64,000 nucleotides of DNA, taken from positions 5,332,001 through 5,396,000 of the forward strand of contig RQOL01000876.1 in the NCBI GenBank assembly GCA_013076295.1. Direction: 5' to 3'. Shown piece by piece: positions 32,101 through 43,222 of this stretch (position 1 is its first letter; every line of letters begins with the position of its first letter). Both the position numbers and the translations under genes were made by a program. This DNA is from Sanderia malayensis. Taxonomy: Eukaryota > Cnidaria > Scyphozoa > Semaeostomeae > Pelagiidae. The notes beneath the pieces were generated by a model. That model was not told the DNA's origin, did no database searches, and saw only the letters and a program-made list of their open reading frames with translations.

Positions 32101-35100
32101 TTTGTCTTCCTTTGATATATTCCCATATTGCAACCATATTGTTTTGTTTTCAGTCATCCCCAGTCACCAGTGCCCCCAATTCGACATTCACTGTCAACGA
32201 CAACCAACCTCGCTTGCAAAAAGATGTTCCTAAGCAACAACCACCTCCGGTCCAACCAGCTCAACCAGCAGAACCGGAGCCTAAAGCACCGCCTCCACAA
32301 AAGCCAGTTGTCGTCCAAGCCCCGTACGCAGTGCACACACAACAAAGCGAGCCATTTGCCGCACCAGCAACAGTCTCTGTTCCCCAGCAACCCGCGCAAA
32401 AGCCCAAAATTCCTCCAGCATTAGCACCTGTGCAGCCTCGTCCTGTCGCTACCCAGGAGCAGCAGCCTGCGCAGCAAAAGCCTCCGCAACAGAAGCCGGT
32501 TGAGAGACCAATAGCAAATGCAGTGAAAAGCGAAAAGGCCGGTATCAATGTTGATGATTTTATGCCGGTAAGAGTTTTGATATTTGCATTTAAGACTTTT
32601 TTAGCTGAGTACCCCTGCATAATGTCACCCTTGTATGGGACAAACTGTGTTGCTCGCTATATGGGGGATCGATTTATATGTAGAACAAACTCTAATATAG
32701 AGATTGATTACCATAAACGCGGCACTTTTCACATCTGAAATCAATGCTGCGTCGCGGAGTAGTGCTTTGAGAAAACCTTGCGCAGCGTGCATCTTTTATT
32801 CAACGGACACCTCATTGCAGGGTTGACTTTTCAACAGCAACAACAAATTGGCTGAATTCAGAGAGTTTTTCAGCTCTTCCAATTAACAGTTTTTTATAAT
32901 GGATAGTTTTAGCCATTTTCAGCTTTTCATAATAGATAATTTTACGCGGTGGACAGCATAGGCGTAGACTTTGGGGGTTGGGGGGCTTAAGCCCCCTGGG
33001 CCCTTTTTGGGGCAGCCCCCTGAGAAATCAACAGCCAACCTCGATTATCTAGCTGTTACTGTATCCGTTTTGGATATCCATGTAGACAGCTTACTGCTTA
33101 AACTGATATTACTTGTTTTTCTTGTTTCTCGTATCATAAGAAACACTTCAAAAAAATTCCACTTGAGCCCCCCCTGGAGAAAATATAACTCTACGCTTAT
33201 GGTGGACAGTAATACTGTTCCCATGGGTGGTTTGTTATTATGGAGATTTATCCGTAAGTACTTCGTTTTTGCTTAGTTCTGCTTAGCATAGCTTAGTATA
33301 GTATATAATATATTATAGTGATGATTTATAAAGAAATAATCATATGATTGAGATCTGATTTTAATTGTTTAGAGTACTTGATTAATTGTTGTTTTTGAGC
33401 CCGAATTGAGGCTCAGCATATGCATGAAAGTTTGTCAGAAATCAATGAATTAATAAAGTTATTCCATTTCATATGCCGTGCAGTGTGTGTTTGTGAGAAT
33501 TCGGAAATGTAAATAGTAAAATCGGTATTTTTGATGTCGACAGGTTGCTGCAGATGTCAGGAAAGATTTTAACAATAGAGAAAAGGCTCATCAACAAATT
33601 GATGAACATTCAGCTTTTGAGTCTCTTCGCAAAAGTAAGAAATATATCCTCCATCTACTTCATCCTATCCTACTACTATTACTATTACTACTACTCACCT
33701 CTATTACTATTACTACTACTGCCACAACTGTTACTATTGCTACTACTTACTTCTGCTACTATTACTAATACTACCACTGCAACTACTACTACTACCACTA
33801 CACAGCTACTATTACTACTACTACTACCACAACTGTTACTATTGCTAGCTACCACTATTACTATTACTACTATTACCACTACACTACTATAACTACTACT
33901 ACCACAACTGTTACTATTGCTACTACTTACTTCTGCTACTATTACCAATACTACTACTACTATTACTACTTCTACCACAACTATTACTATTGCTACTATG
34001 TACTATTATTACTACAACTTAGGGGAGAGGGTCTATTACTGCCTCTTGGTTTTCCCATCTTTTAAACTTTCATGACTTTTTAATTTCTTCTGTTCTTATT
34101 ACTTCTACTTCATGTTTTTTATCATTGTTATTTCTTCTTTTTCTTTCTTTTCCTTGTTTTCATTTTTGAATTTCATCTTTAAAACTACCTCATCGCCATT
34201 GTCATCATTTTTTCTCTTATTATTCCATGTTTTTATTATACACATTATTTTCATTCTGCTTCAATTTTTCAATTACTAGCTTTTTATTTTTAGCTGCTAT
34301 ATTTATAGGAACACCCACTTCTATCTACGATTACGATAAAGTTCAAATGTTGTTCAAATTTTCAAACTTTCAAACTTTTATTCCGACAAGCCCACCTCAG
34401 TTTTTTTCTGTTCACGCATAACTTCACCTAACATTCAATTTTGCATCAGCTAAATATGCTTTTTGCTCACATTGTTTATCTTGTCTTCAATTGTATAGGC
34501 CATTCTTCTATCTGCACGATCATGAACGCTCGCTTGAAGAACTTATCTATTGTCGGACAAATGTGGACGGACGGAGAAATAAAAGTGAGTGAATTTATTT
34601 CATTCATCAGTCTTTTGTAGGGAAATATTTCAAGTTGCTGCCCTCTTTACTTCCACCGTGGTATATTTCACTCTCAAAATAGCAGGCTTTTAGGACTGTT
34701 TATGTTGAAAGAATTGTCTACTTTTAAAAATGGAGTGAAAACACTATTGATGCTTGTAATATGGCTTATGTGTCTCCAAAATGTGGATTTTTTATAGTAA
34801 TTATGTAATGTTTTTGTCCTTTTTCAGGCTGCTGTTCAGACGGCTGCTTCGATGCCCGACCAAGCAGTGCTGGTTGATCTGTTAAATGTTTTACTGCTCA
34901 AACAGTAAGTAGAATTCTCAAGCTATTCTATCATCCTCTTTTTATTCATTTGTGTCTCGACATATGCTGCAGTGTAGTGACGAGGCTTAGAGTCATTCTT
35001 CAGAGCCATATATCTTGGATGTTCAGTGTACATATTGTGACAGCTCCTCTCCCATCCTTCCACTGGAGCATGCGATTTTCAACTATTCTTCTGGATGCGT

Positions 35101-36435
35101 TTGACATGATACCCGACTAATCGTCTCTTTATTTTGTAACAGAACACTTTGGAACTTAGATATATGTGTCGCCCTTCTTCCCGAACTGAAGCAAATGTTC
35201 AGCAGTAAATATGAAAGGTATGTTACCCTTAGAAAAAGTATCAAACAATTGGGAAATATTTTTGCAACCGAAACTCTCAATGTCTTGGCAGTAGGGCTGG
35301 GTGCCCTGACTGCTTCAGCTGTTGGAAAATTGTAGTAGCGTGAATCCTTAGCCACTATTAACCTGGTTAACCTTTGCCACAGCTATGCAACCTGGTTAAT
35401 CCGGTTAATATTTTACATCGTAATTAGATTAATAATCAACGAAGGAATTAGAAGCTCCCGAAAATCTAACAACGAAATCTGTTAAATATCGAGCTATTTT
35501 CTTTTTATAAAGTGCTTGTTTTTTGTATATTTGTTTGTTTTGCTTGTTTGTTTATTATTTATTTGCTATTTGTTCGAAGGTTGTTTTTTGCTTGCTTATC
35601 TGCTTTATTTTTTGTTGTTTTTTTTGTTTTTTTCATTCTCATCCATATCTCTTTTAAACTTCACCTCACTTTTCCATAATGTTCTTCATTGTATTGTATT
35701 GTGTATACTGTATCGTACCATAATATAATAATGTACTGCATTTCTCTTACTGTTGTATAGTGTTGACCCACGTTGGTGCTTGTGAATAGCCATGTTAAGC
35801 TGTTTTGTTTGATATTCTAGCTATGTTGAAACTGGATGCAATGCCGTCAAACTGATAATGAAGAATTTTGCACCTGTCATCAAAAGTAATATGGCTGCCC
35901 CTCCTGTTTCAATGGGCTGTGATCTTGTCAGAGAAGAAAGGTAGGGTGAACTCACTGTGAACTATTGTCCCTACTGGTTGGCATTTTATAGAGTTCGGTT
36001 TTGGAAACAATTGTCTAGTGCCTTACACCATGTAGCTTCCTGCAATAATTTGCCTGTATGTATGCTTGGCTGATATGTGTAATTTATGGACTGTGGAAGC
36101 GTGGAATGGAATTTTAGAGTGATTTAATATCAGCATGATTAGACGGATTCGTGAAATGAGATGAAACAAGGTACCTGAGCTGTGGACCATAGAATCAGAG
36201 AATAAAATGAGAAAAGATGAAATATACCTCGAATCGTAATAAATAATACAATGATAGCAATTTATACGAACATGTTTCTATTTGTCATATTATTTTGTTC
36301 AGGTACATAAAATGTAAAAAATGTCACTCGCATCTGTTGGACATCAAAGCTCTCACGTCGAAGTTGGCTCAATCTCCAGGGCGACATGGCGCATTGAACA
36401 AGCAAGTCAAATTAGCCTTAAGCGTTCTGGAATAG
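26166..36435 (+). CDS. KATNB1: Katanin p80 WD40 regulatory subunit B1
   Basis: 24 exons: 26166-26199, 26638-26768, 27077-27194, 27372-27472, 27842-27883, 28023-28106, 28507-28622, 29145-29216, 29786-29846, 30000-30089, 30175-30228, 30549-30608, 30726-30799, 31063-31116, 31439-31557, 31711-31782, 31894-31919, 32154-32567, 33544-33634, 34499-34584, 34828-34904, 35143-35217, 35821-35940 and 36303-36435. The sum is 2,304 nt, 767 residues (human 655), with every phase consistent. Six WD40 repeats (about residues 15-300) carry [32 protein letters not shown] and WDLETF blades. Residues about 437-574 (exon 18) are a Pro/Gln-rich linker much longer than in human. Residues 575-767 form the con80 domain ([23 protein letters not shown], end VKLALSVLE) that binds katanin p60 and directs microtubule severing at centrosomes, spindles and axonemes. 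Confidence 0.95.
28618..28755. repeat. 68-bp tandem duplication at KATNB1 exon 7 donor
   Basis: Two diverged copies with a 68-bp period share GTTAAT...TTCTGCTAT and GTGCAACCCTATG (at 28665 and 28733). The copy unit includes the donor: AGGTAAGT at 28621 is mirrored by ATGTAAGT at 28685, so a second donor-like site exists inside the intron. Confidence 0.65.
29507..29632. repeat. Small inverted-end repeat
   Basis: CGCATATAAGAACC at 29507-29520 is repeated in inverse as GGTTCTTATATGCG at 29619-29632. It is in KATNB1 intron 8. It resembles a very small foldback element. No duplication seen. Confidence 0.6.
32957..33201. mobile_element. hAT MITE with GTGGACAG duplication
   Basis: The ends CATAGGCGTAGA and TCTACGCTTATG are 12-bp inverted repeats with one mismatch. 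The 8-bp sequence GTGGACAG flanks both sides (32949-32956, 33202-33209). The interior shares TACTGCTTAAACTGATATTA and ATTCCACTTGAGCCCCCC with the longer copy at 38653, so it is an internal-deletion derivative. It is in KATNB1 intron 18. Confidence 0.85.
33665..34018. repeat. TAC/TAT trinucleotide microsatellite
   Basis: About 350 bp of imperfect (TAC)n/(TAT)n/(CAC)n, with a higher-order repeat (for example CACAACTGTTACTATTGCTA recurs three times). It lies in KATNB1 intron 19, 30 bases after the exon 19 donor. Open frames through it on both strands are spurious. Confidence 0.9.
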
Positions 36436-36572
36436 AATGCAGACTCTGTACGGTTTCTATAACTCCTCTCTTCTTATCGCATCTTCATCGTAATTGGATT
36501 TCACCGCACACTGTTGTGCTGCGTTGTGAACAGAGATCTATTGCCACGACAACGCCGAAGATAAAGATAAAA

Positions 36573-36573
<1 letters not shown>

Positions 36574-36626
<53 letters not shown>
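36574..36626. repeat. (GAT)n microsatellite in KATNB1 3' UTR
   Basis: About 17 uninterrupted ATG/GAT triplets, 140 bases after the KATNB1 stop. A run of Met codons appears in one frame but this is not coding. Confidence 0.9.
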
Positions 36627-36627
<1 letters not shown>

Positions 36628-36874
36628 CCTTTATGGTGGCAATAACTGTTGCAAAGCTCCCCATGCTTAGATTATTATTTGTGGTATATGGAGTTTAATG
36701 TGCAGGCAAAAGGATTTGATGTGTATTTGAATAGGTAGGTACGTTTGCCATGCATATATATCAATTATACATGTTTCCCAACAATACTGTCTGCTATCAT
36801 TTTTAGTTCGGGTTTTAATCATAATGAAAATTGCTAGTAAACGTTTTTGCTGTAGTAATTGGATTCTAAGCTGC

Positions 36875-36880
36875 AATAAA
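36875..36880 (+). terminator. Probable KATNB1 polyadenylation signal
   Basis: AATAAA, 440 bases past the KATNB1 TAG, followed by a TG/T-rich stretch (AGTTTGGCAG then TAGTGTTTCGGTTG). It is the first canonical signal well placed after the stop. Confidence 0.5.
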
Positions 36881-37517
36881 AAGTTTGGCAGTCAATAGTG
36901 TTTCGGTTGCTTACGTCAGAATGAAACACATTTGGACAACGTTGATTTTAAACTTTATAATTTTTCATGAACTACAACTTTTCATTACTGATGACTGTTA
37001 TGATTTTTTAATCGACGATGCAACATTGGTTGTTTGTTAGATTGGACCACTAACATATATTCGACAACAAGAGATTAAACTTGGAATATCCTTCAAGTTA
37101 AGTCGAATGCTGCTTTGTGGCCGTGGTGGAAGTAGTTCAGATATAAGTTGCACAATAATTATGCATCCTATTTGCAGCATCTTTTTGTTCACAAGAAGAT
37201 TACACACGAAGACCACAGCTTCGCGCATTCCCATGTTCCACCGCGAAAGCTGAATGTTTTCCACAGTGCTGCACACCCATCTCACATCACACACGTTCTG
37301 TGTGGAGTGCAATTTAAATTTTTAGAGAGCTGCTTTCATTATTAAGTTCGTCCACCACGTAATGTTTGCTGCGTTTGGTGAGAGCGTCACCTGCAAAATG
37401 TATTTGTTATGACAATTCGCTCTTAAATAAGCTTGCAAATTAATTAATTCATTGATGTACTGCTTTTTCCAGTTTGGTTGCGTAGAAATTATGGCCTGGG
37501 ATCCTTAACTTTGGGAA

Positions 37518-37697
37518 TACAGTAAAATCCCGATAACTCGAACCTCCAAGGGACCGATGAAAATGGTTCGAGTGAACAAATATTCGAGTTATCGAGGCCT
37601 ACAAAGTACCAGCAAAGCTTTTAAGGGGAATACAAAATGGTTCGAGATATCCAAGGTTCGAGTTACCGGGGGTTCGAGTTATCGGGGTTCTACTGTA
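37518..37697. mobile_element. TA-flanked MITE (CAGTAAAATCCCGATAACTC ends)
   Basis: It starts TA-CAGTAAAATCCCGATAACTC and ends GAGTTATCGGGGTTCTACTG-TA. The terminal inverted repeats are about 24 bp with few mismatches, flanked by TA on both sides. Internal GGTTCGAG/CTCGAACC motifs repeat. The 180-bp length, TA duplication and lack of coding fit a Tc1/mariner-type MITE. Confidence 0.75.
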
Positions 37698-38576
37698 TTT
37701 CTTGGAGAGAGGCTGTCTTGCAAGGTCTAAGAGATTGAATTTCCACGAACGAACACACTGAAATAAAATAATGTTTTAATATTCAATAGACGACAAAACC
37801 AATGTATCATTTCAAGGTATCTGAGTAGCAAATCCTTAAATCCTCGATGAAGTCCGCGGTATTCTGCGTACAGACGCGACTGGTCTCTTCAAAAAGTTTT
37901 GTTGAGTTGAATTGAAAAATTTGACTATTTTGCAAAAGTTAATTTTTAGATCGAGGCTTATTTGATGGGGGGTCACGGAAAGCCTCGTTTACATGTGATT
38001 TGGTTGCTACGAATAAACACTAATTTGCATTCATGAATTGCATGCCCATGTCTACACAAGAAACTAGAAACATTTTTCAAGACTTTATTTAATCTGTCTT
38101 GTATTTTTCCCGTATATAGCCTCGTGCTAGAAAATTCCATATTTAACGTCGGTGACTATGGCTATTTATCATTTATGAGAATTTGTGGCTGCTGTTTTTT
38201 AAAACGCGCTTTTGAAAGCATTTTCTTTGAGACAAAAATTGAATCGTTCTCTAATCCAGACCCGAGGACATTTTGTTATTCAGGACTCAAATATAAATCC
38301 TTCTAAAGAAGTCTTCAAAGAAGCATGTTGACTTTCAACAAAATCGAAATCAGTGGCAATTGGTTTGACGAAGCAAAATTGAGAAACTTGGTAAATCATG
38401 GAGTATAAGCCGTTGGGGTTTTATTTTGGCTTTGGTTCTCATCCCATTTTGTTCAATCATTTGCCATTCATAATTCCATCCTGCTTCATAAAGTCAAAAT
38501 AAATACGTGTGTGCTTTTCAGGCTTCTCTAGAAGGAGTTATAATAATTTTAGTCTTGAAATAACTAAAAAATTTCA

Positions 38577-38621
38577 AGAGGGGCTTATTCGGAGCTGGGC
38601 GCTTATTCAAGCATTTACGGT
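38577..38621. repeat. Solo 3' end of the ACGGTA element family
   Basis: GGGGCTTATTCGGAGCTGGG then CGCTTATTCAAGCATTTACGGTA matches the 3' terminus of the 8614/11797 family. No matching 5' terminus is nearby, so it is a truncated copy. Confidence 0.6.
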
Positions 38622-38652
38622 AAGTGATAATTCGTTAGTATATGGTGGAGAA

Positions 38653-39196
38653 CATAGGCGTAGACTTTGGGGGGGCTCGGGGGCTCAAGCCCCTCCTGGG
38701 TCCTTCTCAGGGGGGGCGCAGCCCCCCTGAGAAATTAACGGTCCATTCAATCATTTAGCTGTTGCTGTATCCGTTAGATGTTGCTTTGGGAAGTAGAAAT
38801 TTCTCACTAACTTTCACAACTCAGATCTTTGAGATAACAAACACCCTGTTGTTAGCCGACATCGGAATTTCTATTATAAATTATAAGAGTGTCTCAAGTT
38901 GTACAGCAGAAAGATCATTCTCAGGCCTAAGGCGATTAAAAAGTTACCTGAGATCAAAAATGTCTCAAGAGCGACTGAACGCCGTTGCGATTATGAACGT
39001 TCACAAAGATGACGTTATGCATTTTTCGACCGATGAACTCTTAGAAAGAATACGTTTTGGGTACCCAAGTAGAAAGGTTACTGCTTAAACTGATATTACT
39101 TTTTTTTGTTTCCCGTATCATAAGAAACCCAGAATGAAGTTTCCAAAAAAATTCCACTTGAGCCCCCCCTGGAGAAAATATAACTCTACGCCTATG
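38653..39196 (+). mobile_element. hAT element with transposase remnant
   Basis: Perfect 12-bp inverted ends CATAGGCGTAGA / TCTACGCCTATG are flanked by an exact 8-bp duplication GTGGAGAA (38645-38652 and 39197-39204). It carries a fragment of the transposase C-terminal dimerisation region on the plus strand (38762-39088). At 544 bp it is far too short for an autonomous element. Confidence 0.9.
38762..39088 (+). pseudogene. hAT transposase fragment, dimerisation domain
   Basis: The frame has no ATG at its beginning (it opens at TTG) and ends at a TAA stop at 39086-39088. The segment CTAERSFSGLRRLKSYLRS, then MSQERLNAVAIMNVHKD, is the conserved hAT C-terminal dimerisation motif found in ZMYM/ZBED-type transposases. 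All upstream parts (BED finger, catalytic DDE region) are missing, so it cannot be an active transposase. The frame is still intact through the domain, which points to a fairly recent internal deletion. Confidence 0.85.
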
Positions 39197-39749
39197 GTGG
39201 AGAACCTCTGAAAGCAAAAAGGTTCAATTGAAATCACATCAGTTGTGTTGCTTGTTGTCATTGTTTGTTGCAAGTCCATGTGCCCAGCTCATTGACATAC
39301 CCCTGGAATATGGGGTATAGGAGCCCCTGTCCACTTAGTGCCCTTCGACATGCTTGAAGTAGACCCGTCGGAACTGGGGGAGGGTGGGGAGAGGGCCAAT
39401 AATTTGCAAATATTTGTTTTTAGCTGTTTTCTAAACAGACATTAAAGTATCATCATTTGTGAAGCTCGTGGGAAAAGGCTCAATTTTTCCCTCCTTCCTA
39501 TATTGGTCTCATCACAGTTCCCAATTGTTTTTGAGAATATCATTGGTTCAATCTTTTCTGCATGTAATCTGCTCCTTTTGAATGTTGGTGCGTTAGCTTT
39601 GCTAAATGACGCACGGGTTTTGCAGCTGCGAAGGAGAACACTTTAGAGAGTTGCTGTTGCTGTTGTTGCGACTGGCAAGCATTGGTGGCAAAGCAATTCT
39701 ACATGCTGCATGCTATATTTCTGGCTGGCAGCCCACCTGCATTGCAGAG

Positions 39750-42140
39750 ATGGTGGTGAAAGCGTGTCCTCTTTGCCAACAAGTCGTAAGTTGTGCTTGA
39801 ATTTTTATTTTGCACCTAAAAGGTCATGCAACAGTCATTTTTAAGTGCAGATAACCATCCTCCTTCCACCACCTTCCTTTCAGACATTGTTTGTTGTCAG
39901 CAGAATGCAGCTAGATGATATGTTCGACATCTTAATTACGCACGTAAATGTGTTTAATTCCACGACTTTCACGGGATTCCACGGGATTAAATCCCATCCA
40001 AACGCCAACTCGTGCTGTTAAATCTGATAAAACCCAAACGTTATCACGTATTTCCCAACATGATTTCTCAAATCTTGTTCTTATGACAATGACACACTGA
40101 ATTTCCAACACACACAGTCTCTCTCTCTGATCTAATGACGTATTCTTTCTTGAATGTTTTTGAAGCCAACAATATTTTTGAACAGTTTTCTTTTGATTTA
40201 GAGTAGTAAAAACAAAGCCGAAACATTACATAGTTGATAAGTTTATATGTATCTCCTTCATTTTAGTTGGCAGTTGCTTGCAAAAGTTGTCCTTCATGTG
40301 GGCATATTTTTCAAGCTAAGAAGTCATCTTCAAGCAAACAGTCTGAAAGTATTAATTTACACACGCTATTTCTGCCGTAATTAATTATCTTCAACTTTTC
40401 TTTCATTGACAGGGGGAATACTGTATCATTCAGTATACTGGTCTTATAAGTAGCCATTATAGACATTTTTGGGGAAAAATACAATCAATTCTTTTGTTCT
40501 TTGTTTTCTTTCACAATAGAAAACAATAGAAAATTTAAGAAACTTTTACTAGTAGGGCCCCAGCTAGATCTCTTGTGGAACAAAATGTCAGCCTTCATTT
40601 TCTAAAAGTATTTTGGCTACCTTCCATCCATTGTCATTGTTTTAAATGTCAATTGCATATTGTTGTAAGCAAATAGTTCATTGAAGGCGTTTGCTGTATT
40701 TTGTGTATTTGTCAACTTTGTTTTATCAGAAAAGCCTGTGACTCTGACAGATTCAAGACTGAGATCGGAAAGAAATAGAAAGGCTGCAACTCAGCAAGTT
40801 GCTAATGCGAAAAGCTCAACAAAAGAGGATAACACGGGGCTTTCTGGTGAAATCAGCTCAAATAGAGCACCTAAAAGTGCAAAATCTGTAACAATTGATG
40901 GTGAAGGAAATATAAAAATCAAAACGAATGACAATGAAGCATGTAATAAGGAGGCAGCAGGGTCACAAAGTGGTGAAACTGTAAGTGTTTCTTCAAGAAA
41001 TGTCATTAGCTTCATATTATGTGCTGTCTTGCCCTCTTTTGTAAATGTTGTTTTATATATTAAAGGGAATGTGCAAAGATACAAGCCTCTGTTTAAAAAT
41101 AGATTGAAGCTCATTTCAATGTAGACATGCGCAGTGCAGTATAGCGTCACATAAACTGATCACATGAACATTTTGACATCAGTGATGAGAACCGGAAGGG
41201 AATGCAAAATGGCAACAACAACAGGCCTAATGTTCACGTGAAAAAATTACATCTTCCCTTTGCGCTTCTCTGATTGGTTAATAAACCAAATCTATTTTTG
41301 GCAGTTGCGAAAGCGCGCCTTTTAAACCTTGCACATTCCCTTTAATATAAGATGGGAGTGTGAAAAGTGATTGAGGACGTGTATGCCAGCCTCAAATAGT
41401 AAACTTTAGATTGAACATGTTTTGAGCTTGGTTATCTTGGTTCCCATTTAGCATCCTGTAATGCTTTGAATAAATGCTTTCTATTTGATGCTGCCTTGAG
41501 TTGAAGCCCCCCCTAAAAACAACCCTGGGCTTGTCAAATCTCATTGTTATTTAAGAATCTTTTTTCATTGACCAATTCCTCTATGATAGGTAAGCCTCTT
41601 TTTTACTCCCTACAGCTACCAATAAAGAAACGGGGCCGACCAAAGGGGTCCAAGGACAAGCAGAAGAGATTGCCAAAGGGATATAAGCAATTAAAACTGG
41701 TCCGCAATCATGATATAAATGCACATGCAGAGTGGGAAATCAAAGAAAGTAGCGATGTAAGTTTGTAAATGACTTTCATCTGCTTTTCCTTGCCTTTTCA
41801 ACCAACCAAGAGTTACACAAGATGCCTTTCCTTTTAGCCTCCATCCAGTAACACGACAACTAACGATAGGGACTCGAGGTTGAGTCGAAAACGAGGCCGC
41901 CCACGTGGTACTCGCACTAAGTCATCTATGTCGCCTCTTTTCTATGCCGAGGATGACGACGATGAAGAGGAAGATGATGATGATGATGATTTTTTTGAAG
42001 ACACTGATAAGGAGGGTGATGGTCACGTGAATAACCAGGAACAAACTGCTTATTATATTCCCGCGGAAAAACAGGCCCGATTCTCGCTCATACTAGAAGG
42101 CATCAACCAGACTATATCGAGTCAATCGTTCAGCACTTGA
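39750..42140 (+). CDS. C16orf87: C16orf87/UPF0547 homologue with two AT-hooks
   Basis: Five exons: 39750-39785, 40267-40348, 40730-40980, 41616-41756 and 41838-42140, giving 270 residues (human about 154). The start is placed at ATG 39750 because MVVKACPLCQQV aligns with the human start of the zinc ribbon. The N-terminus has clustered CxxC pairs, ACPLCQQVLAVACKSCPSCG (C6, C9, C17, C20, C23). Two AT-hook cores, KKRGRPKGS (residues about 128-134) and RKRGRPRGT (about 188-194), precede an acidic run of Asp/Glu. The C-terminal helix QARFSLILEGINQTI matches the human KAFVFSVALAEINRKI. The AT-hooks suggest nuclear DNA binding. The human protein has one RGRGRP motif at the corresponding place. The function of the family is unknown. 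Confidence 0.8.
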
Positions 42141-42845
42141 TAATATGGCAATTCGTATGATGTTGTGACGTCATTGCGATTTTAATGTGGTCCAAAGAGA
42201 AGCGCAGGTGTGCTGGCCAGCCTCTCCACTGCATGGAGCTAATCTGGCATTGGATTTATCATATTCTTATAGCCATGGTCATAAGAAATAGCTTCAAAGC
42301 TAGCTATTTCTTATAACTATATGTTGTAACGAAACACCGCCCTGGAGGTTAATATCGAATTCCCATTGAAGTTAGAGGCTGACGAATTGAACACTTGGTA
42401 AAGTAAGAATGCCTTTCGTGGGATTTTGCTTTTTAGTTCCTTTCAAGTTTTTGCCGACGTTTTCTTATAACAGCGCGATTATGTCCTATTATTTTGGAGA
42501 AACAAAGCGATTGACGTTATAAGGACACTAACGCTAACAGGATGCCATATGAAATTATGTATGATTCCTATGATCATGGCAAAAAGACCATGATTATAAA
42601 TGCTCGTGTTGGTTGGTATGCTATATCAATATGATGCTGTTAATGGTGCCTATGGTTGTGGTAATGATGATCATGATGATTATGATTATGATGATGATGA
42701 TTATTATCATGATTATGATTGAAGTGCCTAATGAATCTTGGCCATTGTTTACTTTATTTACCTTCTCATAATCAGAATGAGAAGGTATATAACAGTATAA
42801 GTAGAACAAGTCACCGATGTGTTATCTAAACAAGTTGAATTTGCG

Positions 42846-43222
42846 GCCTGTCTATATGAGAAAAAACTCTTCACCTGCCAGATCCGGGGCTGATAGATGA
42901 GGTGAATTTCAGACATTGCTTATCACTTAGTAGCCCCGGTGCTGAGTTGTATGGTGAAATCAAACGCATGCACACAATGAAGAACTTTACTCTATTACAC
43001 CGGTGGTATTGTGAGCAATTTTACTCGCTCTATGTAGTGAGGTTCCGCCTCTCGTGAGATGAATTATCATTATACCTCGGTTGTGGTGTGGCGTGGTTTT
43101 CAACTTGTTTTCTTTATAAAGAGAACAAGTTGAAAAATACAAAGCATCCCACAAGAAAGTGGAACTTTGCCCACCAGCCCCAGGTGTGCCAGGCGAGGTG
43201 TTTTTCTCATATAAACAGACCC
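42846..43222. repeat. Inverted-end element (CTATATGAGAAAAA family)
   Basis: The left end GGCCTGTCTATATGAGAAAA is mirrored at the right by TTTTTCTCATATAAACAGACC. The similarity continues inward for about 40 bp (CACCTGCC.GATCCGGGGCTG against CAGCCCCAGGTGTGCCAGGC). A nested hairpin TTTTCAACTTGTTTTCTTTA / TAAAGAGAACAAGTTGAAAA lies at about 43097-43136. No clear target duplication was found. Confidence 0.6.

Larger units (their letters stand above)
36881..39749. other. Spacer with three mobile-element insertions
   Basis: Between KATNB1 and the C16orf87 homologue. It contains a TA-flanked MITE (37518-37697), a half element with ACGGTA end (38577-38621) and a hAT copy (38653-39196). The remaining sequence has no exon I can support. 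A TTG-initiated frame at 39606 runs into the C16orf87 first exon and may be 5' UTR. Confidence 0.5.

Noticed and set aside
32154..32620. Minus-strand Cys/Gly-rich frames
   Set aside because: Antisense to the Pro/Gln-rich KATNB1 exon 18. Proline and glutamine codons read as glycine and cysteine-like codons on the other strand.
33545..33978. Leu/Tyr-rich and Ser/Val-rich frames on both strands
   Set aside because: They are produced by the TAC/TAT microsatellite in KATNB1 intron 19, not by a gene.
36321..36698. Frame with a long run of Met
   Set aside because: It overlaps KATNB1 exon 24 in another frame and then reads the (GAT)n tract of the 3' UTR.
37518..37697. GGTTCGA motifs suggesting a tRNA T-arm
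   Set aside because: No acceptor stem or anticodon arm can be drawn. The motifs belong to the inverted ends and interior of a TA-flanked MITE.
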